Positions 35,270 through 43,914 of a stretch of DNA of 48,703 nucleotides are shown here, in pieces (within the stretch, counting starts at the first letter, position 1; each line of letters opens with the position of its first letter). The stretch is from JBHJGP01 sp050331695. Its GTDB lineage: Bacteria > Pseudomonadota > Alphaproteobacteria > Geminicoccales > Geminicoccaceae. The translations under genes and the position numbers were made by a program. The stretch spans positions 1 to 48,703 of the forward strand of contig JBHJGP010000033.1 of the NCBI GenBank assembly GCA_050331695.1. Direction: 5' to 3'. Under the pieces are notes generated by a model. The model was not told the DNA's origin. It ran no database searches and saw only the letters and a program-made list of their open reading frames with translations.

Positions 35270-36328
35270 GTGCCGACTGATGCCTTAAGCGCGAAGCCCA
35301 GCCTTTTGCGCTGCCTAGCCGGTGAACGGCTTGACCCACCCCCGATCTGGCTCTTGCGGCAAGCGGGGCGCTACCTTCCGGAGTACCGTGAGCTCCGAGC
35401 CAAGGCGTCGAACTTTCTCGAGTTTTGCTACACTCCCGAATTGACCATCGAAGCGACCCTGCAGCCAATCCGCCGGTTCGAGCTCGATGCCGCCATCCTG
35501 TTCTCGGACATTCTGGTCATCCCGGATGCCTTGGGGTGCCAGGTTAGTTTCGTCGAAGGCGAGGGACCGAGGCTGGTTCCGATCCGCGACGAGGCGGCCT
35601 TCGAGCGGCTGACGGCCGACCTCCTTCATCAGCATCTGGCGCCGGTCTATGAGACGGTGAGCGGCCTGAAACAAGCCTTGCCCGAAACGGTGCCGCTCAT
35701 CGGCTTCGCCGGCTCACCCTGGACGCTTGCCTGCTACATGGTCGACGGCGGCGGCTCTAAGGATTTCGCCGAAACCCGGCAGATGGCGTTCGCCGCGCCG
35801 GACCTGTTCTCGCGGTTGATCGATCTTTTGAGCGACGCGGTGGCGGCTTACCTGGAGCGCCAGGTCGAAGCTGGCGCCGATGCCCTGATGCTGTTCGACA
35901 GCTGGGCCGGCATTCTCGATGAACTCAGTTTCGAGGCCTTCTCGATCCGGCCCCATGCCAAGATCGTGCGCCGTCTGGCAGAAGCCGCGCCCGGCATTCC
36001 GGTGATTTGTTTCCCCCGGGGTGGCGGCGTCCGGCTGAGCGCCTTCACGGACCGGGTGGCACCCGCCGGTCTGGCGCTGGATCCCTCCGTGCCGCTGACT
36101 TGGGCGCGTGACAATCTGGCCCACGTCCCCTGTCTTCAGGGAAATCTGGATCCGGCTAGGTTGGTCGCCGGTGGCCGGGCTTTGGACGACGGGGTCGACC
36201 GGCTCCTCGAGGTTTTTGCTGGCAGGCCTCACATCGTCAATTTGGGTCACGGGGTCGTTCCGCAGACGCCACCGGCGCACGTGGCCCAGTTGGTGAACCG
36301 GGTTCGCCGGCAGGGGAGTGTTTCGTGA
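35270..36328 (+). CDS. hemE: Uroporphyrinogen decarboxylase HemE
   Basis: This cytoplasmic enzyme of heme synthesis decarboxylates the four acetate side chains of uroporphyrinogen III. Diagnostic motifs are PPIWLLRQAGRYLPEYRELR near the N-terminus and IGFAGSPWTLACYMVDGGGS in the middle, with the conserved LMLFDSWAGIL later. GTG at 35270 is chosen because GGGAG lies 7 bases upstream; a GTG at 35249 is possible but has AGGGA only 3 bases away. It is the first gene of hemE-hemJ-rho and borders the probable oriC. Confidence 0.94.
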   Translation: MPTDALSAKPSLLRCLAGERLDPPPIWLLRQAGRYLPEYRELRAKASNFLEFCYTPELTIEATLQPIRRFELDAAILFSDILVIPDALGCQVSFVEGEGPRLVPIRDEAAFERLTADLLHQHLAPVYETVSGLKQALPETVPLIGFAGSPWTLACYMVDGGGSKDFAETRQMAFAAPDLFSRLIDLLSDAVAAYLERQVEAGADALMLFDSWAGILDELSFEAFSIRPHAKIVRRLAEAAPGIPVICFPRGGGVRLSAFTDRVAPAGLALDPSVPLTWARDNLAHVPCLQGNLDPARLVAGGRALDDGVDRLLEVFAGRPHIVNLGHGVVPQTPPAHVAQLVNRVRRQGSVS

Positions 36329-36753
36329 GCTGGTATCTCTTGTGGAAAGCGCTCCACATCATGGGCTTCGCCGCCTGGATGGCCGGGCTCTGGTATCTGC
36401 CTCGGCTAATGATCTATCACCACAGCACGGCCGCCGGCAGCGAGAGCTCCGAAACCTTCAAGGTGATGGAGCGACGTCTTCTCAAAGCGATCACGACGCC
36501 GGCGATGGTCGCGACCTTCGTCTTCGGCCTGATCATCTTCGTCAGCGGCAATCACCTGACCTCGGGCTGGATGCACGCCAAGCTTCTGCTGCTGCTGGCA
36601 ATGGCCGCCTGCCACGGCGTACTCGCGGCGGATGTGAAAAAATTCGCCGCCGATCAGCGGCCCCGGAGCACCCGTTGGTATCGGATTTTCAACGAAGTGC
36701 CGACAGTGCTGTTCGTGGCGATCGTCCTGCTCGCGGTTCTCAAGCCCTTCTAA
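36325..36753 (+). CDS. hemJ: Protoporphyrinogen oxidase HemJ
   Basis: This integral membrane protein oxidises protoporphyrinogen IX to protoporphyrin IX, the penultimate step of heme synthesis. The 142 residues have four membrane helices. The conserved His in LWKALHIMGFAAWMAGLWYL near residue 11 and the Lys in MHAKLLLLLAMAACHGVLA near residue 85 fit the family. The GTG at 36325 overlaps the hemE stop codon by 4 bases. No terminator separates it from rho. Confidence 0.93.
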   Translation: MSWYLLWKALHIMGFAAWMAGLWYLPRLMIYHHSTAAGSESSETFKVMERRLLKAITTPAMVATFVFGLIIFVSGNHLTSGWMHAKLLLLLAMAACHGVLAADVKKFAADQRPRSTRWYRIFNEVPTVLFVAIVLLAVLKPF

Positions 36754-36808
36754 ACCGGTGCCTCGCGTTTTTCGGTGTTTGACTTGGGACCGCGTTTTGC
36801 CTAAGTGA

Positions 36809-36991
36809 GCCTATAGCTTCCACGTTCGAGAAGTCCTTCCCATCGCTACACAGCCCACGCCTCGCCGCCGGCGCTCGCGATCGCGTTCCGAGCGCAGTGA
36901 GCAGCCCGAGTTAGGCCATCCCGCCGACCGCATCGACGAAGAGCCTGAGGATGAGGTACAGGGTGCCGACCAGCCACCCTTGACCGGCGCC
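36809..36991 (+). other. Open 5' extension of rho without a normal start codon
   Basis: From 36809, after the in-frame TGA at 36806-36808, the rho frame stays open for 61 codons and codes for PTPRRRRSRSRSERSEQP, then an acidic stretch DEEPEDEVQGADQP. It contains no ATG or GTG, and the only TTG is at 36980, four codons before the ATG. An ATC at 36842 lies 7 bases after GAGAAG and would start a protein reading ATQPTPRRRR. Either rho starts at 36992 and this is a leader, or translation starts at a rare codon, or an ATG at 36842 was misread or lost. Confidence 0.45.
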
Positions 36992-38242
36992 ATGAATTTG
37001 ACGGAGCTGAAGCGCCGTCCGCCGGAAGAACTCCTCCGCTACGCCGAAGAAATCGGCATCGAGAATGCCAGCACGCTCAAGAAATCGGATCTGGTCTTCG
37101 CCACGCTTAAGCGGTTGGCGGAAACGGACGTGCCGATTTACGGCGATGGCGTTCTCGAGATCTTGCAGGACGGATTCGGGTTCTTACGCACGCCGAACGT
37201 CAACTATGTTGCCGGGCCCGACGACATCTACGTGTCACCGAGCCAAATCAGACGGTTCGGGCTAAGGACCGGCGACATCGTTGAAGGGCAGGTTCGCGCG
37301 CCGAAGGAGGGTGAGCGCTATTACGCGCTCCTCAAGGTTGACGCGATCAACTTCGCGCCGCCGGAACAGGCCCGCCATCGGGTCCATTTCGACAATCTGA
37401 CGCCCTACTATCCGACCCAAAAACTCAATCTCGAGGTCGACGGCCAGAAAGATCCGAGCACCCGGATCATTGAGATCGTCGCGCCGCTCGGCAAAGGGCA
37501 GCGCGCCCTGATCGTGGCGCAGCCGCGCACCGGTAAGACCATGCTGATGCAGAATATCGCCCACTCGATCGCGGAGAACCATCCCGAAGTCTACCTCCTC
37601 GTCCTGCTGATCGACGAACGGCCGGAGGAAGTGACCGACATGCAGCGGACCGTGAAGGGCGAGGTGGTGTCCTCGACCTTCGACGAGCCCGCCACGCGCC
37701 ATGTGTCGGTGGCTGAGATGGTGATCGAGAAGGCCAAACGCCTGGTGGAGCATGGCCGGGACGTGGTCATTCTTCTCGACAGCATTACCCGGTTGGCGCG
37801 CGCCTACAACACGGTCGTGCCGAGCTCCGGCAAGGTGTTGACCGGCGGCGTTGACGCCAATGCGCTGCAACGGCCCAAACGGTTCTTCGGTGCCGCCCGC
37901 AACATCGAGGATGGCGGTTCGCTCACGATCATCGCCACCGCCCTGATCGACACCGGATCGCGGATGGACGAAGTCATCTTCGAGGAGTTCAAGGGCACCG
38001 GCAATTCCGAGATCGTGCTCGACCGGCGGCTCGCCGACAAGAGGACCTATCCTGCCATCGACATCAACAAGTCCGGCACACGCAAGGAGGAGCTCCTGGT
38101 CGACCGCGGCACGCTCAGCCGCATGTGGGTATTGCGGCGTATTCTCAATCCGATGGGCGTGGTCGACGCGATCGAATTCCTTCTCGACAAAATGAAGTAT
38201 GCCAAAAACAATGACGACTTCTGGGAGTCGATGAACAGCTAG
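36992..38242 (+). CDS. rho: Transcription termination factor Rho
   Basis: Rho is a hexameric RNA helicase that terminates transcription. The 416 residues begin MNLTELKRRPPEELL like canonical Rho. The cold-shock-type RNA-binding domain (about residues 50-120) contains DGFGFLR and PDDIYVSPSQIRRFGLRTGD, the P-loop is AQPRTGKTML (about 176-185), and the ATPase domain continues with VYLLVLLIDERPEEVTDM, the Q-loop (VPSSGKVLTGGVD), and the R-loop. The ATG at 36992 lacks a ribosome binding site, and the upstream frame is open (see the adjacent entry). It is the third gene of the hemE-hemJ-rho arrangement. Confidence 0.95.
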   Translation: MNLTELKRRPPEELLRYAEEIGIENASTLKKSDLVFATLKRLAETDVPIYGDGVLEILQDGFGFLRTPNVNYVAGPDDIYVSPSQIRRFGLRTGDIVEGQVRAPKEGERYYALLKVDAINFAPPEQARHRVHFDNLTPYYPTQKLNLEVDGQKDPSTRIIEIVAPLGKGQRALIVAQPRTGKTMLMQNIAHSIAENHPEVYLLVLLIDERPEEVTDMQRTVKGEVVSSTFDEPATRHVSVAEMVIEKAKRLVEHGRDVVILLDSITRLARAYNTVVPSSGKVLTGGVDANALQRPKRFFGAARNIEDGGSLTIIATALIDTGSRMDEVIFEEFKGTGNSEIVLDRRLADKRTYPAIDINKSGTRKEELLVDRGTLSRMWVLRRILNPMGVVDAIEFLLDKMKYAKNNDDFWESMNS

Positions 38243-38343
38243 CTCGCAGGCAGCGCAGACCAGACGGAGCGGCCCATCCGTTTAACATCTGACGCGCCAC
38301 CCACTCCCTGGTTTTGGCGTTCCACGGTTTCGACAAGTCGGTC

Positions 38344-39540
38344 ATGAGTGAAAGCAGGTCGGCGAAAACGATCGACGGTGAAGCGGTTTCGGCTTGCGAC
38401 GACATCGTCATCGGGGCGGGTCCACAAGGGCTTCTGACCGCTCTTCATCTGAGCCAGAGATTTTCCACCCGAACGACCCTGATCCAAACCGAGCAGGACA
38501 CTCTTACGGGTCGGTTCCCGGCCGGCTGGCGGCTTCCGTCCACCCAGAGCCTGGCCTCACCCGACCACCACTGGCAGCGCTGGGTGATCAAGGGGCGAGG
38601 GCGGTTCATCGAGCGCCGCAGCGTCCAGGTCTATGATCTGATCAGCGTCGATCGGCTGCGGGAGCGCTCCCTTCGGATGCTGCGCCAGCGTCACGGCTTT
38701 CGGCTCGTCGAGGGCAAGCGGATTTTTCACCCGGAGGAGGTCGATCAGAACGTGATCGTTGAGGTGGACGGTGAGCGGATTGTCGGCAAGCGCTGTTTCG
38801 ACACGCGGATCGAGCTGCCGCCGGTGCCGCGCGACGGTGACGGCCATGTCCATCTGGTCCGCCAGGAGGCGATCGCCCGCGTTCACTGCCCGAAGGGACG
38901 CTTCGACGAGCGAACCCTCGTGTGGATGGATTTCGACGCGCCCTGCCCACCGGGCGCCAAGGCCAGCTTCGGGTCGCTCCTGCCGATCGACTGTCATCGG
39001 GCGATGATCGAGCTGCACATCATCACCAACCATCCGCTACCGGACCGCCAGGTGCATGCCAGCTTGGACGGCTACATCGATCAGGTGGCCGGTGCCGGCG
39101 AGGTCGAGATCCTGGAGAGATCCCATCACTTGTGGCCGATGAATTCGCGCCAACGCTCGGTCCAGGTATCCAAGCGCATCTATCGCCTGAGCCCTCTGGC
39201 CGGTATTGGCCGCTCGGTCAGCGGCTATGTCAGCGACGATTTGAGACGTTTCTTGGACGCGCTCGGCCTCGCGACGGCGAAGCCCGGCCGACGGCGGCGG
39301 GCCAGGAACGGCTTTCGCACCTATGTCGACCGTGTCGTCCTCAACAATCTGAACCGGGGCCACGACGACCTGTTTTTGCGCCTGGCTCATCGCCTGCGCG
39401 CGCCCGTTCTGGAACGCTATCTGAGCGGCCCACGGCGGCGGTTCGATGGTTTGCGCGTGCTCACAAAACTGCCGCTCGGCGCGGTGCTGCGCACGCCGCT
39501 TCTGGTCCGAGGTCCGGGCTCGGAGAAATCCAGGCACTGA
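38344..39540 (+). CDS. Lycopene cyclase family FAD-dependent protein
   Basis: The 398-residue protein has an N-terminal dinucleotide-binding fold (DDIVIGAGPQGLLTALHLSQ) and the layout of carotenoid lycopene cyclases: GRFPAGWRLPSTQ, a CFDTRIELPPVPR segment in the position of the usual VFDSR, WMDFDAPCPPG, SGY near residue 290, and a C-terminal FLRLAHRLRAPVLERYLSG. Lycopene beta-cyclases convert lycopene to carotenes, but no other carotenoid gene is in the window, so the real substrate is open. The ATG at 38344 is preferred over a TTG at 38314; neither has a strong ribosome site. Confidence 0.6.
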   Translation: MSESRSAKTIDGEAVSACDDIVIGAGPQGLLTALHLSQRFSTRTTLIQTEQDTLTGRFPAGWRLPSTQSLASPDHHWQRWVIKGRGRFIERRSVQVYDLISVDRLRERSLRMLRQRHGFRLVEGKRIFHPEEVDQNVIVEVDGERIVGKRCFDTRIELPPVPRDGDGHVHLVRQEAIARVHCPKGRFDERTLVWMDFDAPCPPGAKASFGSLLPIDCHRAMIELHIITNHPLPDRQVHASLDGYIDQVAGAGEVEILERSHHLWPMNSRQRSVQVSKRIYRLSPLAGIGRSVSGYVSDDLRRFLDALGLATAKPGRRRRARNGFRTYVDRVVLNNLNRGHDDLFLRLAHRLRAPVLERYLSGPRRRFDGLRVLTKLPLGAVLRTPLLVRGPGSEKSRH

Positions 39541-39547
39541 CCACCGT

Positions 39548-39567
39548 CTGAGCTGCGTTCGGCTCAG
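39548..39567. terminator. Hairpin between convergent genes
   Basis: CTGAGC (39548-39553) and GCTCAG (39562-39567) form a 6-bp stem with an 8-base loop over the ugpC stop codon, in the 23-base gap between the cyclase-like gene and ugpC. No T run follows on either strand. Confidence 0.35.
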
Positions 39568-40619
39568 GACGAAATCCGCCGGCCCGTTTCCGGATCGAAC
39601 AGGTGAATGTGGCGCGGATCGAGATAGACGGGAACGGTGTCGCCCAACTCCTGGTCCGACGGCATCGATACCGTGATCGGGTGATCCTCGAAATGGCCGT
39701 GGACCAGCCGCTCCGAGCCGAGCTCCTCGATGAAACCGACCTTCAGGGCGAGGGTGGAGCGATCGCCGTCGACCAGTTTCGCGTCTTCCGCCCGGAAACC
39801 TATGGTGATCTTGCCGTTCACCGGCGCGTCCTTGGCGAGTGCGATGTCGTGATTGCCGATCCGCGCTTTGCGGTCCGCCACGGGCGCTTGCAGCATGTTC
39901 ATTGCCGGCGAGCCGATAAACTCGGCAACGAAGGTCGACGCCGGGTTCTTATAGACCTCCAAGGGGCGTCCGATCTGTTCGACGACGCCGCCGTTCAGCA
40001 CGACCAACCGGTCCGCCAGGGTCATCGCTTCCATCTGGTCATGAGTGACATACAGGCTGGTTGTGCCAAGGCGCCGTTGCAGTTGCTTGATCTCGCCGCG
40101 CATCTGTACCCGGAGCTTGGCGTCCAGGTTGGACAGGGGCTCGTCAAACAGGAACGCCGCCGGATCCCGGATGATCGCGCGGCCCATGGCGACCCTTTTC
40201 CGTTGGCCGCCCGAGAGCTGGCGAGGCTTGCGGTTTAAGAAGGCGCTCAGCTGCAGTGTTTCCGCCACCTCCTGGACCTTGCGCTCGATCTCGGCCCGAG
40301 GCGTGCCCCGGTTCTTGAGCGCATAGGCCATGTTGGCCCGGACCGTCATGTGCGGGTAGAGCGCGTAATTCTGGAAGACCATGGCGATATCGCGGTCGGC
40401 AGGATCGACATCGTTCACGACCCGCTCGCCGATACGGATCGTGCCGGCGGTGATGCTCTCCAGGCCCGCCACCATCCGCAAAAGCGTTGACTTGCCGCAG
40501 CCGGAAGGTCCGACGAGCACGATGAACTCGCCGTCCAACACCGCGATCGACACGTCGTTCACGGCCCGAAGCTGGCCGGAATAGTCCTTGACGACGTTCT
40601 CGATGTCGATCGCTGCCAT
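39564..40619 (-). CDS. ugpC: Glycerol-3-phosphate ABC transporter ATP-binding protein UgpC
   Basis: This MalK-type ATPase energises the Ugp permease. Walker A is GPSGCGKST (38-45), the signature LSGGQRKRVAM and Walker B AAFLFDEPLSNLD follow, and the C-terminal half (from about residue 240) has a TOBE/OB region typical of sugar and Ugp importers. The 351 residues match UgpC (about 356 in E. coli). It follows ugpE by 9 bases at the end of the operon. Confidence 0.9.
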   Translation of the reverse strand: MAAIDIENVVKDYSGQLRAVNDVSIAVLDGEFIVLVGPSGCGKSTLLRMVAGLESITAGTIRIGERVVNDVDPADRDIAMVFQNYALYPHMTVRANMAYALKNRGTPRAEIERKVQEVAETLQLSAFLNRKPRQLSGGQRKRVAMGRAIIRDPAAFLFDEPLSNLDAKLRVQMRGEIKQLQRRLGTTSLYVTHDQMEAMTLADRLVVLNGGVVEQIGRPLEVYKNPASTFVAEFIGSPAMNMLQAPVADRKARIGNHDIALAKDAPVNGKITIGFRAEDAKLVDGDRSTLALKVGFIEELGSERLVHGHFEDHPITVSMPSDQELGDTVPVYLDPRHIHLFDPETGRRISS

Positions 40620-40628
40620 CGGCCTTTC

Positions 40629-41555
40629 CTACTTGTCGCTCTCGGTCAGGCCCTTGATGAACCAGCTCTGGAACAAGATCACGATCACCACCGGCGGCAG
40701 CATGGCCAGAATCGCCAGCGCCATGGCCTCGCCATACTCCGGAATGTTGGAGCCGATCCAGACCTGAAGGATCTGTTTGATGCCGCGCACGAGCGTGAAC
40801 ATGCTCTCTTCCGTCGTCATCAAGGTCGGCCACAAATACTGGTTCCAGCCGAAGACGAACATGATGATGAAGATCGCGGCGATCATGGTCTGCGACAGGG
40901 GCACGAGGATGTCGATGAAGAAACGCACCGGTCCGGCACCGTCCAGCCGCGCGGCCTCCACTAACTCATCTGGGACCGACAAGAAGAACTGCCGGAAGAA
41001 GAAGGTGCCGGTCGCCGACGCGATCAAGGGCACGATCAGGCCTGTGTAGGTATTGGTCAGGCCCATGGCGTGGACGATCTCATAGGACGGTAGGATCCGA
41101 ACCTCGAGCGGCAAGAGCAAAGTGGTGAAGATCAGCCAGAAGGCGAAGGTCGCGAACGGGATCCGGAAGTAGACGATGGCGTAGGCGGCGAGCATCGAGA
41201 TGACGATCTTGCCGATGGCGAAACCGAGCCCGAGGATCAGCGAGTTGGTCACCATGGTCATGCCGGTGACCTCGCCGCTGAACCCGCCGCGGTTGAACAA
41301 GACTTCGTTGTAGGTTTCAGCGAACGCATTTCCGGGAAGGAATTGAAGGCCTTCTCTATGGATCGTGACGGCGTCATGGGTCGAGGTGAAGAACGCGATC
41401 AGGACCGGCACGATCATCAACAGCGAGCCTGCGATCAGGATCAGATGGTCACCGACGGTACCCCAACGGATCCGGCGGCGTTGGGGCGTCTTGCCTTCGG
41501 CTCCGGCCCTTCCGGCGGTCTGACCCAGGGGTATTTGCGAGGCCGCCGTGCTCAT
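40629..41555 (-). CDS. ugpE: Glycerol-3-phosphate ABC transporter permease UgpE
   Basis: The 308-residue permease has about six membrane helices and the EAA loop PDELVEAARLDGAGPVRFFI, which contacts the ATPase. The family is the carbohydrate ABC permease type 2. It is longer at the N-terminus than E. coli UgpE (281 residues) by a basic stretch (about residues 1-30). The start overlaps the ugpA stop codon by 4 bases (ATGA), so the two are translationally coupled. The assignment rests on the neighbouring ugpB and ugpA. Confidence 0.88.
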   Translation of the reverse strand: MSTAASQIPLGQTAGRAGAEGKTPQRRRIRWGTVGDHLILIAGSLLMIVPVLIAFFTSTHDAVTIHREGLQFLPGNAFAETYNEVLFNRGGFSGEVTGMTMVTNSLILGLGFAIGKIVISMLAAYAIVYFRIPFATFAFWLIFTTLLLPLEVRILPSYEIVHAMGLTNTYTGLIVPLIASATGTFFFRQFFLSVPDELVEAARLDGAGPVRFFIDILVPLSQTMIAAIFIIMFVFGWNQYLWPTLMTTEESMFTLVRGIKQILQVWIGSNIPEYGEAMALAILAMLPPVVIVILFQSWFIKGLTESDK

Positions 41556-42433
41556 GAATAGTGAACCCGCCGTTCGATCAGACGAAACTGAAAGACGGTC
41601 AAAAGCAGCACGATCACCATCAAGATCACCGACTGCGCGGAGGAGCCGCCCAGGTCATTCCCGCGAAAACCGTCGAGAAACACCTTGTAGACCAGGGTGA
41701 TCGGATTGTTGGCCGGCTCGCCCTTGGTGACGATGTCGATGACGCCGAAGGTGTCGAACAGCGCGTAAGTGATGTTGATGATCAGCAGGAAAAATCCGGT
41801 GGGTGCCAGCAGCGGGAAGGTCACGGTCCAAAACCGGCGGAACCCGGAGCGGCAATCGATCAGCGAGGCCTCGCGCACGGCTCGCGGAATGCTCTGCAGA
41901 CCTGACAGAAAGAAGATGAAATTGACCGGCACCTGCTTCCAAACCGAGATGGTGATCATGGCGAAGCTGGTGTCGTAGGCATCGACCCCGACCCGCAAAT
42001 CCCAGCCGAAGAAGGCGGCCATGGCGGTCAGCGAACCGACATGTTGGTCGAAGAACAGAACGCCCAGCAATGCGGCCGCCGGCGGGGCGATCGCATAGAC
42101 CCACATAAGCGCGGTTCGATAGGTCTTGGCGCCGCGAAGCACGGCATCCGCCTTGACCGCCAGAAGGAGCGCGATCGCCAGCGACAGAAATGTCACGACC
42201 AGGGTGAAAAGCGCGGTGAAGCGGGCCACCCGGACATATTCGTTGGAGGATAGTGTGTCGGTGAAGTTGTCGAGGCCGACGAAGGTCGAGCCGAAGCCGA
42301 ACGGATCCTCCAGATAGAAGGACGAGCGGATGGCTTCGGCGGCCGGCCAATAAAAGAAGATGCCGACGATCAGAAGCTGGGGCGCCAGGAACAGATAGGG
42401 CGTCGGAGAATGGCCGAACGTGGCGCGTTTCAT
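41552..42433 (-). CDS. ugpA: Glycerol-3-phosphate ABC transporter permease UgpA
   Basis: The 293-residue permease has six membrane helices. Segments such as PYLFLAPQLLIVGIFFYWPA, DPFGFGSTFVGLDNF and SIPRAVREASLIDCRSGFR match E. coli UgpA closely in position and wording. The ATG at 42433 gives a start like that of UgpA; a GTG at 42475 would add 14 residues. A 102-base gap holding a hairpin separates it from ugpB. Confidence 0.9.
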   Translation of the reverse strand: MKRATFGHSPTPYLFLAPQLLIVGIFFYWPAAEAIRSSFYLEDPFGFGSTFVGLDNFTDTLSSNEYVRVARFTALFTLVVTFLSLAIALLLAVKADAVLRGAKTYRTALMWVYAIAPPAAALLGVLFFDQHVGSLTAMAAFFGWDLRVGVDAYDTSFAMITISVWKQVPVNFIFFLSGLQSIPRAVREASLIDCRSGFRRFWTVTFPLLAPTGFFLLIINITYALFDTFGVIDIVTKGEPANNPITLVYKVFLDGFRGNDLGGSSAQSVILMVIVLLLTVFQFRLIERRVHYS

Positions 42434-42485
42434 GGGTTTTGGCTTTCGACCTCGGGGCGTTTCGTCGACGAGCACAGGCGGCGGC

Positions 42486-42513
42486 GGACGTGAAGCACTT
42501 GGGCCTCACGTCC
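42486..42513 (-). repeat. Intercistronic hairpin between ugpB and ugpA
   Basis: Read on the minus strand, GGACGTGA and TCACGTCC (42513-42506 and 42493-42486) form a perfect 8-bp stem with a 12-base loop. No T run follows. Like the pstS-pstC hairpin it follows a substrate-binding-protein gene and may stabilise its mRNA. Confidence 0.6.
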
Positions 42514-42535
42514 ACCAACCGACCGTGATGAGACC

Positions 42536-43843
42536 TTAAGAAGCGGTCTTGGCGAAACGCTCGAGCAGCTGGTTGCCCTCTTCCTCGATGGTTGCGAAGC
42601 CCTCGTCGACCGAGACCTCACCCGAGAGGATCTTGCCGTACTCCCGGTTCATCACGTCCCGGATCTGGACGTAGAAGCCCATCCGGTAGCCCTTGGTCCA
42701 CTCGCCCGCGGGCAGGGTCAGTTGCTGAATGCCGACCTCGGCCGCCGGCGTCGTCTCGTAATAGCCGTCCTTGGCCGCCAGGTCGTAGGCCGCGGTGGTG
42801 ATCGGCACGTAGCCGGTCTCGCGGTGCCAGAGATACTGCACCTCGGGCGAGGTCAGATACTCGAAGAACGTGGCCACGGCCGCCTGCTCGTCCGCGCTTT
42901 TGCCGGACATGGCAAAAAGGGCGGCACCGCCGATGAACGACTGATAGCCCTGGGGCTGATCGTCGACAACCGATGCCCAGAACGGCAACGGCACCGCGCC
43001 GAACGGTATGGTGGCGGTCTGCTGGAGGCCGCCGAACGAGCCGGACGAGCCGATCCAGAAGGCGACCTTGCCCTCTTCGAACGGTGTTTGGTTGTCGGCC
43101 CAGGCGGCACCGAAGAACTCGAAGAAGCCCTGATCCTGCCACTCGACCAGTTTCGAGAACATCATCTTCTGGTGCTCATTGTTCACCAGGATCTCGGTGC
43201 CCTCGATACCCTCATAGCCATTGGCGTTGGAGGCGAACTGGATGTTGTGGCGGGAATGGAAGTTTTCCGTGAATTCCCACGGCAGATGCGACTGCACGAG
43301 CGGGATGTATCCGGCCTCCTTGAGCGCCGGCGCCACCTCTTCGAACTCTTCCCAGGTGGTCGGTGCCTCGACGCCGGCCTTTTCCAGCGCTTCCTCATTG
43401 TAGTACAGGATCGGCGCCGACGAGTTGAACGGCATGCCGATCATCTTGTCGTCGGTATCGGCGTAGAAGTACCGCACGCCCGATATGTAGTCCTCGATGT
43501 TGAAATCGACGCCATTGTCTTTCAACAGGTTCTCGACCGGCACCACGGCGCCCTCGGCGGCGATGATGGTGGCGGCACCGGCGTCGAACACCTGGAGGAT
43601 GTCGGGCTGCTCGCCGGCCCGAAAGGCGGCAATACCGGCGGTCAACGTCTCCTCGTAAGAGCCCTTGAACACCGGCGTCAGTTTGACGTCGCCCTGGGCC
43701 TCGTTGAAATTGGCGGAGATTTCATTCACCACCTCACCCAAACGGCCGCCCATGGCGTGCCAGAAGGTGATTTCGGTTGCCGCCATAGCGGGTTGTGCGA
43801 GCAGCGCGGTCAGCGCCAAGCCCGCCACGAACTTCGTTGCCAT
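42536..43843 (-). CDS. ugpB: Glycerol-3-phosphate-binding periplasmic protein UgpB
   Basis: This binding protein captures sn-glycerol-3-phosphate and glycerophosphodiesters. After a signal peptide (MATKFVAGLALTALLAQPAM, cut near AA-TEITFWH), the sequence follows UgpB of E. coli: ITFWHAMGGRLGEVVN, SYEETLTAGIAAFRAGEQPD, PFNSSAPILYYNEEALEKAG and GYVPITTAAYDLAAKDGYYE. These include the substrate-contacting Trp and Ser positions of the family. The ATG at 43843 gives 435 residues; an ATG at 43858 is possible. It leads the ugpBAEC operon and carries a weak Pho-box-like repeat upstream. Confidence 0.93.
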   Translation of the reverse strand: MATKFVAGLALTALLAQPAMAATEITFWHAMGGRLGEVVNEISANFNEAQGDVKLTPVFKGSYEETLTAGIAAFRAGEQPDILQVFDAGAATIIAAEGAVVPVENLLKDNGVDFNIEDYISGVRYFYADTDDKMIGMPFNSSAPILYYNEEALEKAGVEAPTTWEEFEEVAPALKEAGYIPLVQSHLPWEFTENFHSRHNIQFASNANGYEGIEGTEILVNNEHQKMMFSKLVEWQDQGFFEFFGAAWADNQTPFEEGKVAFWIGSSGSFGGLQQTATIPFGAVPLPFWASVVDDQPQGYQSFIGGAALFAMSGKSADEQAAVATFFEYLTSPEVQYLWHRETGYVPITTAAYDLAAKDGYYETTPAAEVGIQQLTLPAGEWTKGYRMGFYVQIRDVMNREYGKILSGEVSVDEGFATIEEEGNQLLERFAKTAS

Positions 43844-43914
43844 ATCTGTCGCTCCCATAACGCGGTTCGGGCTTTGGCCCTAACCAGCTTCGGCGACAGA
43901 CAAGGTGAAGTTTT

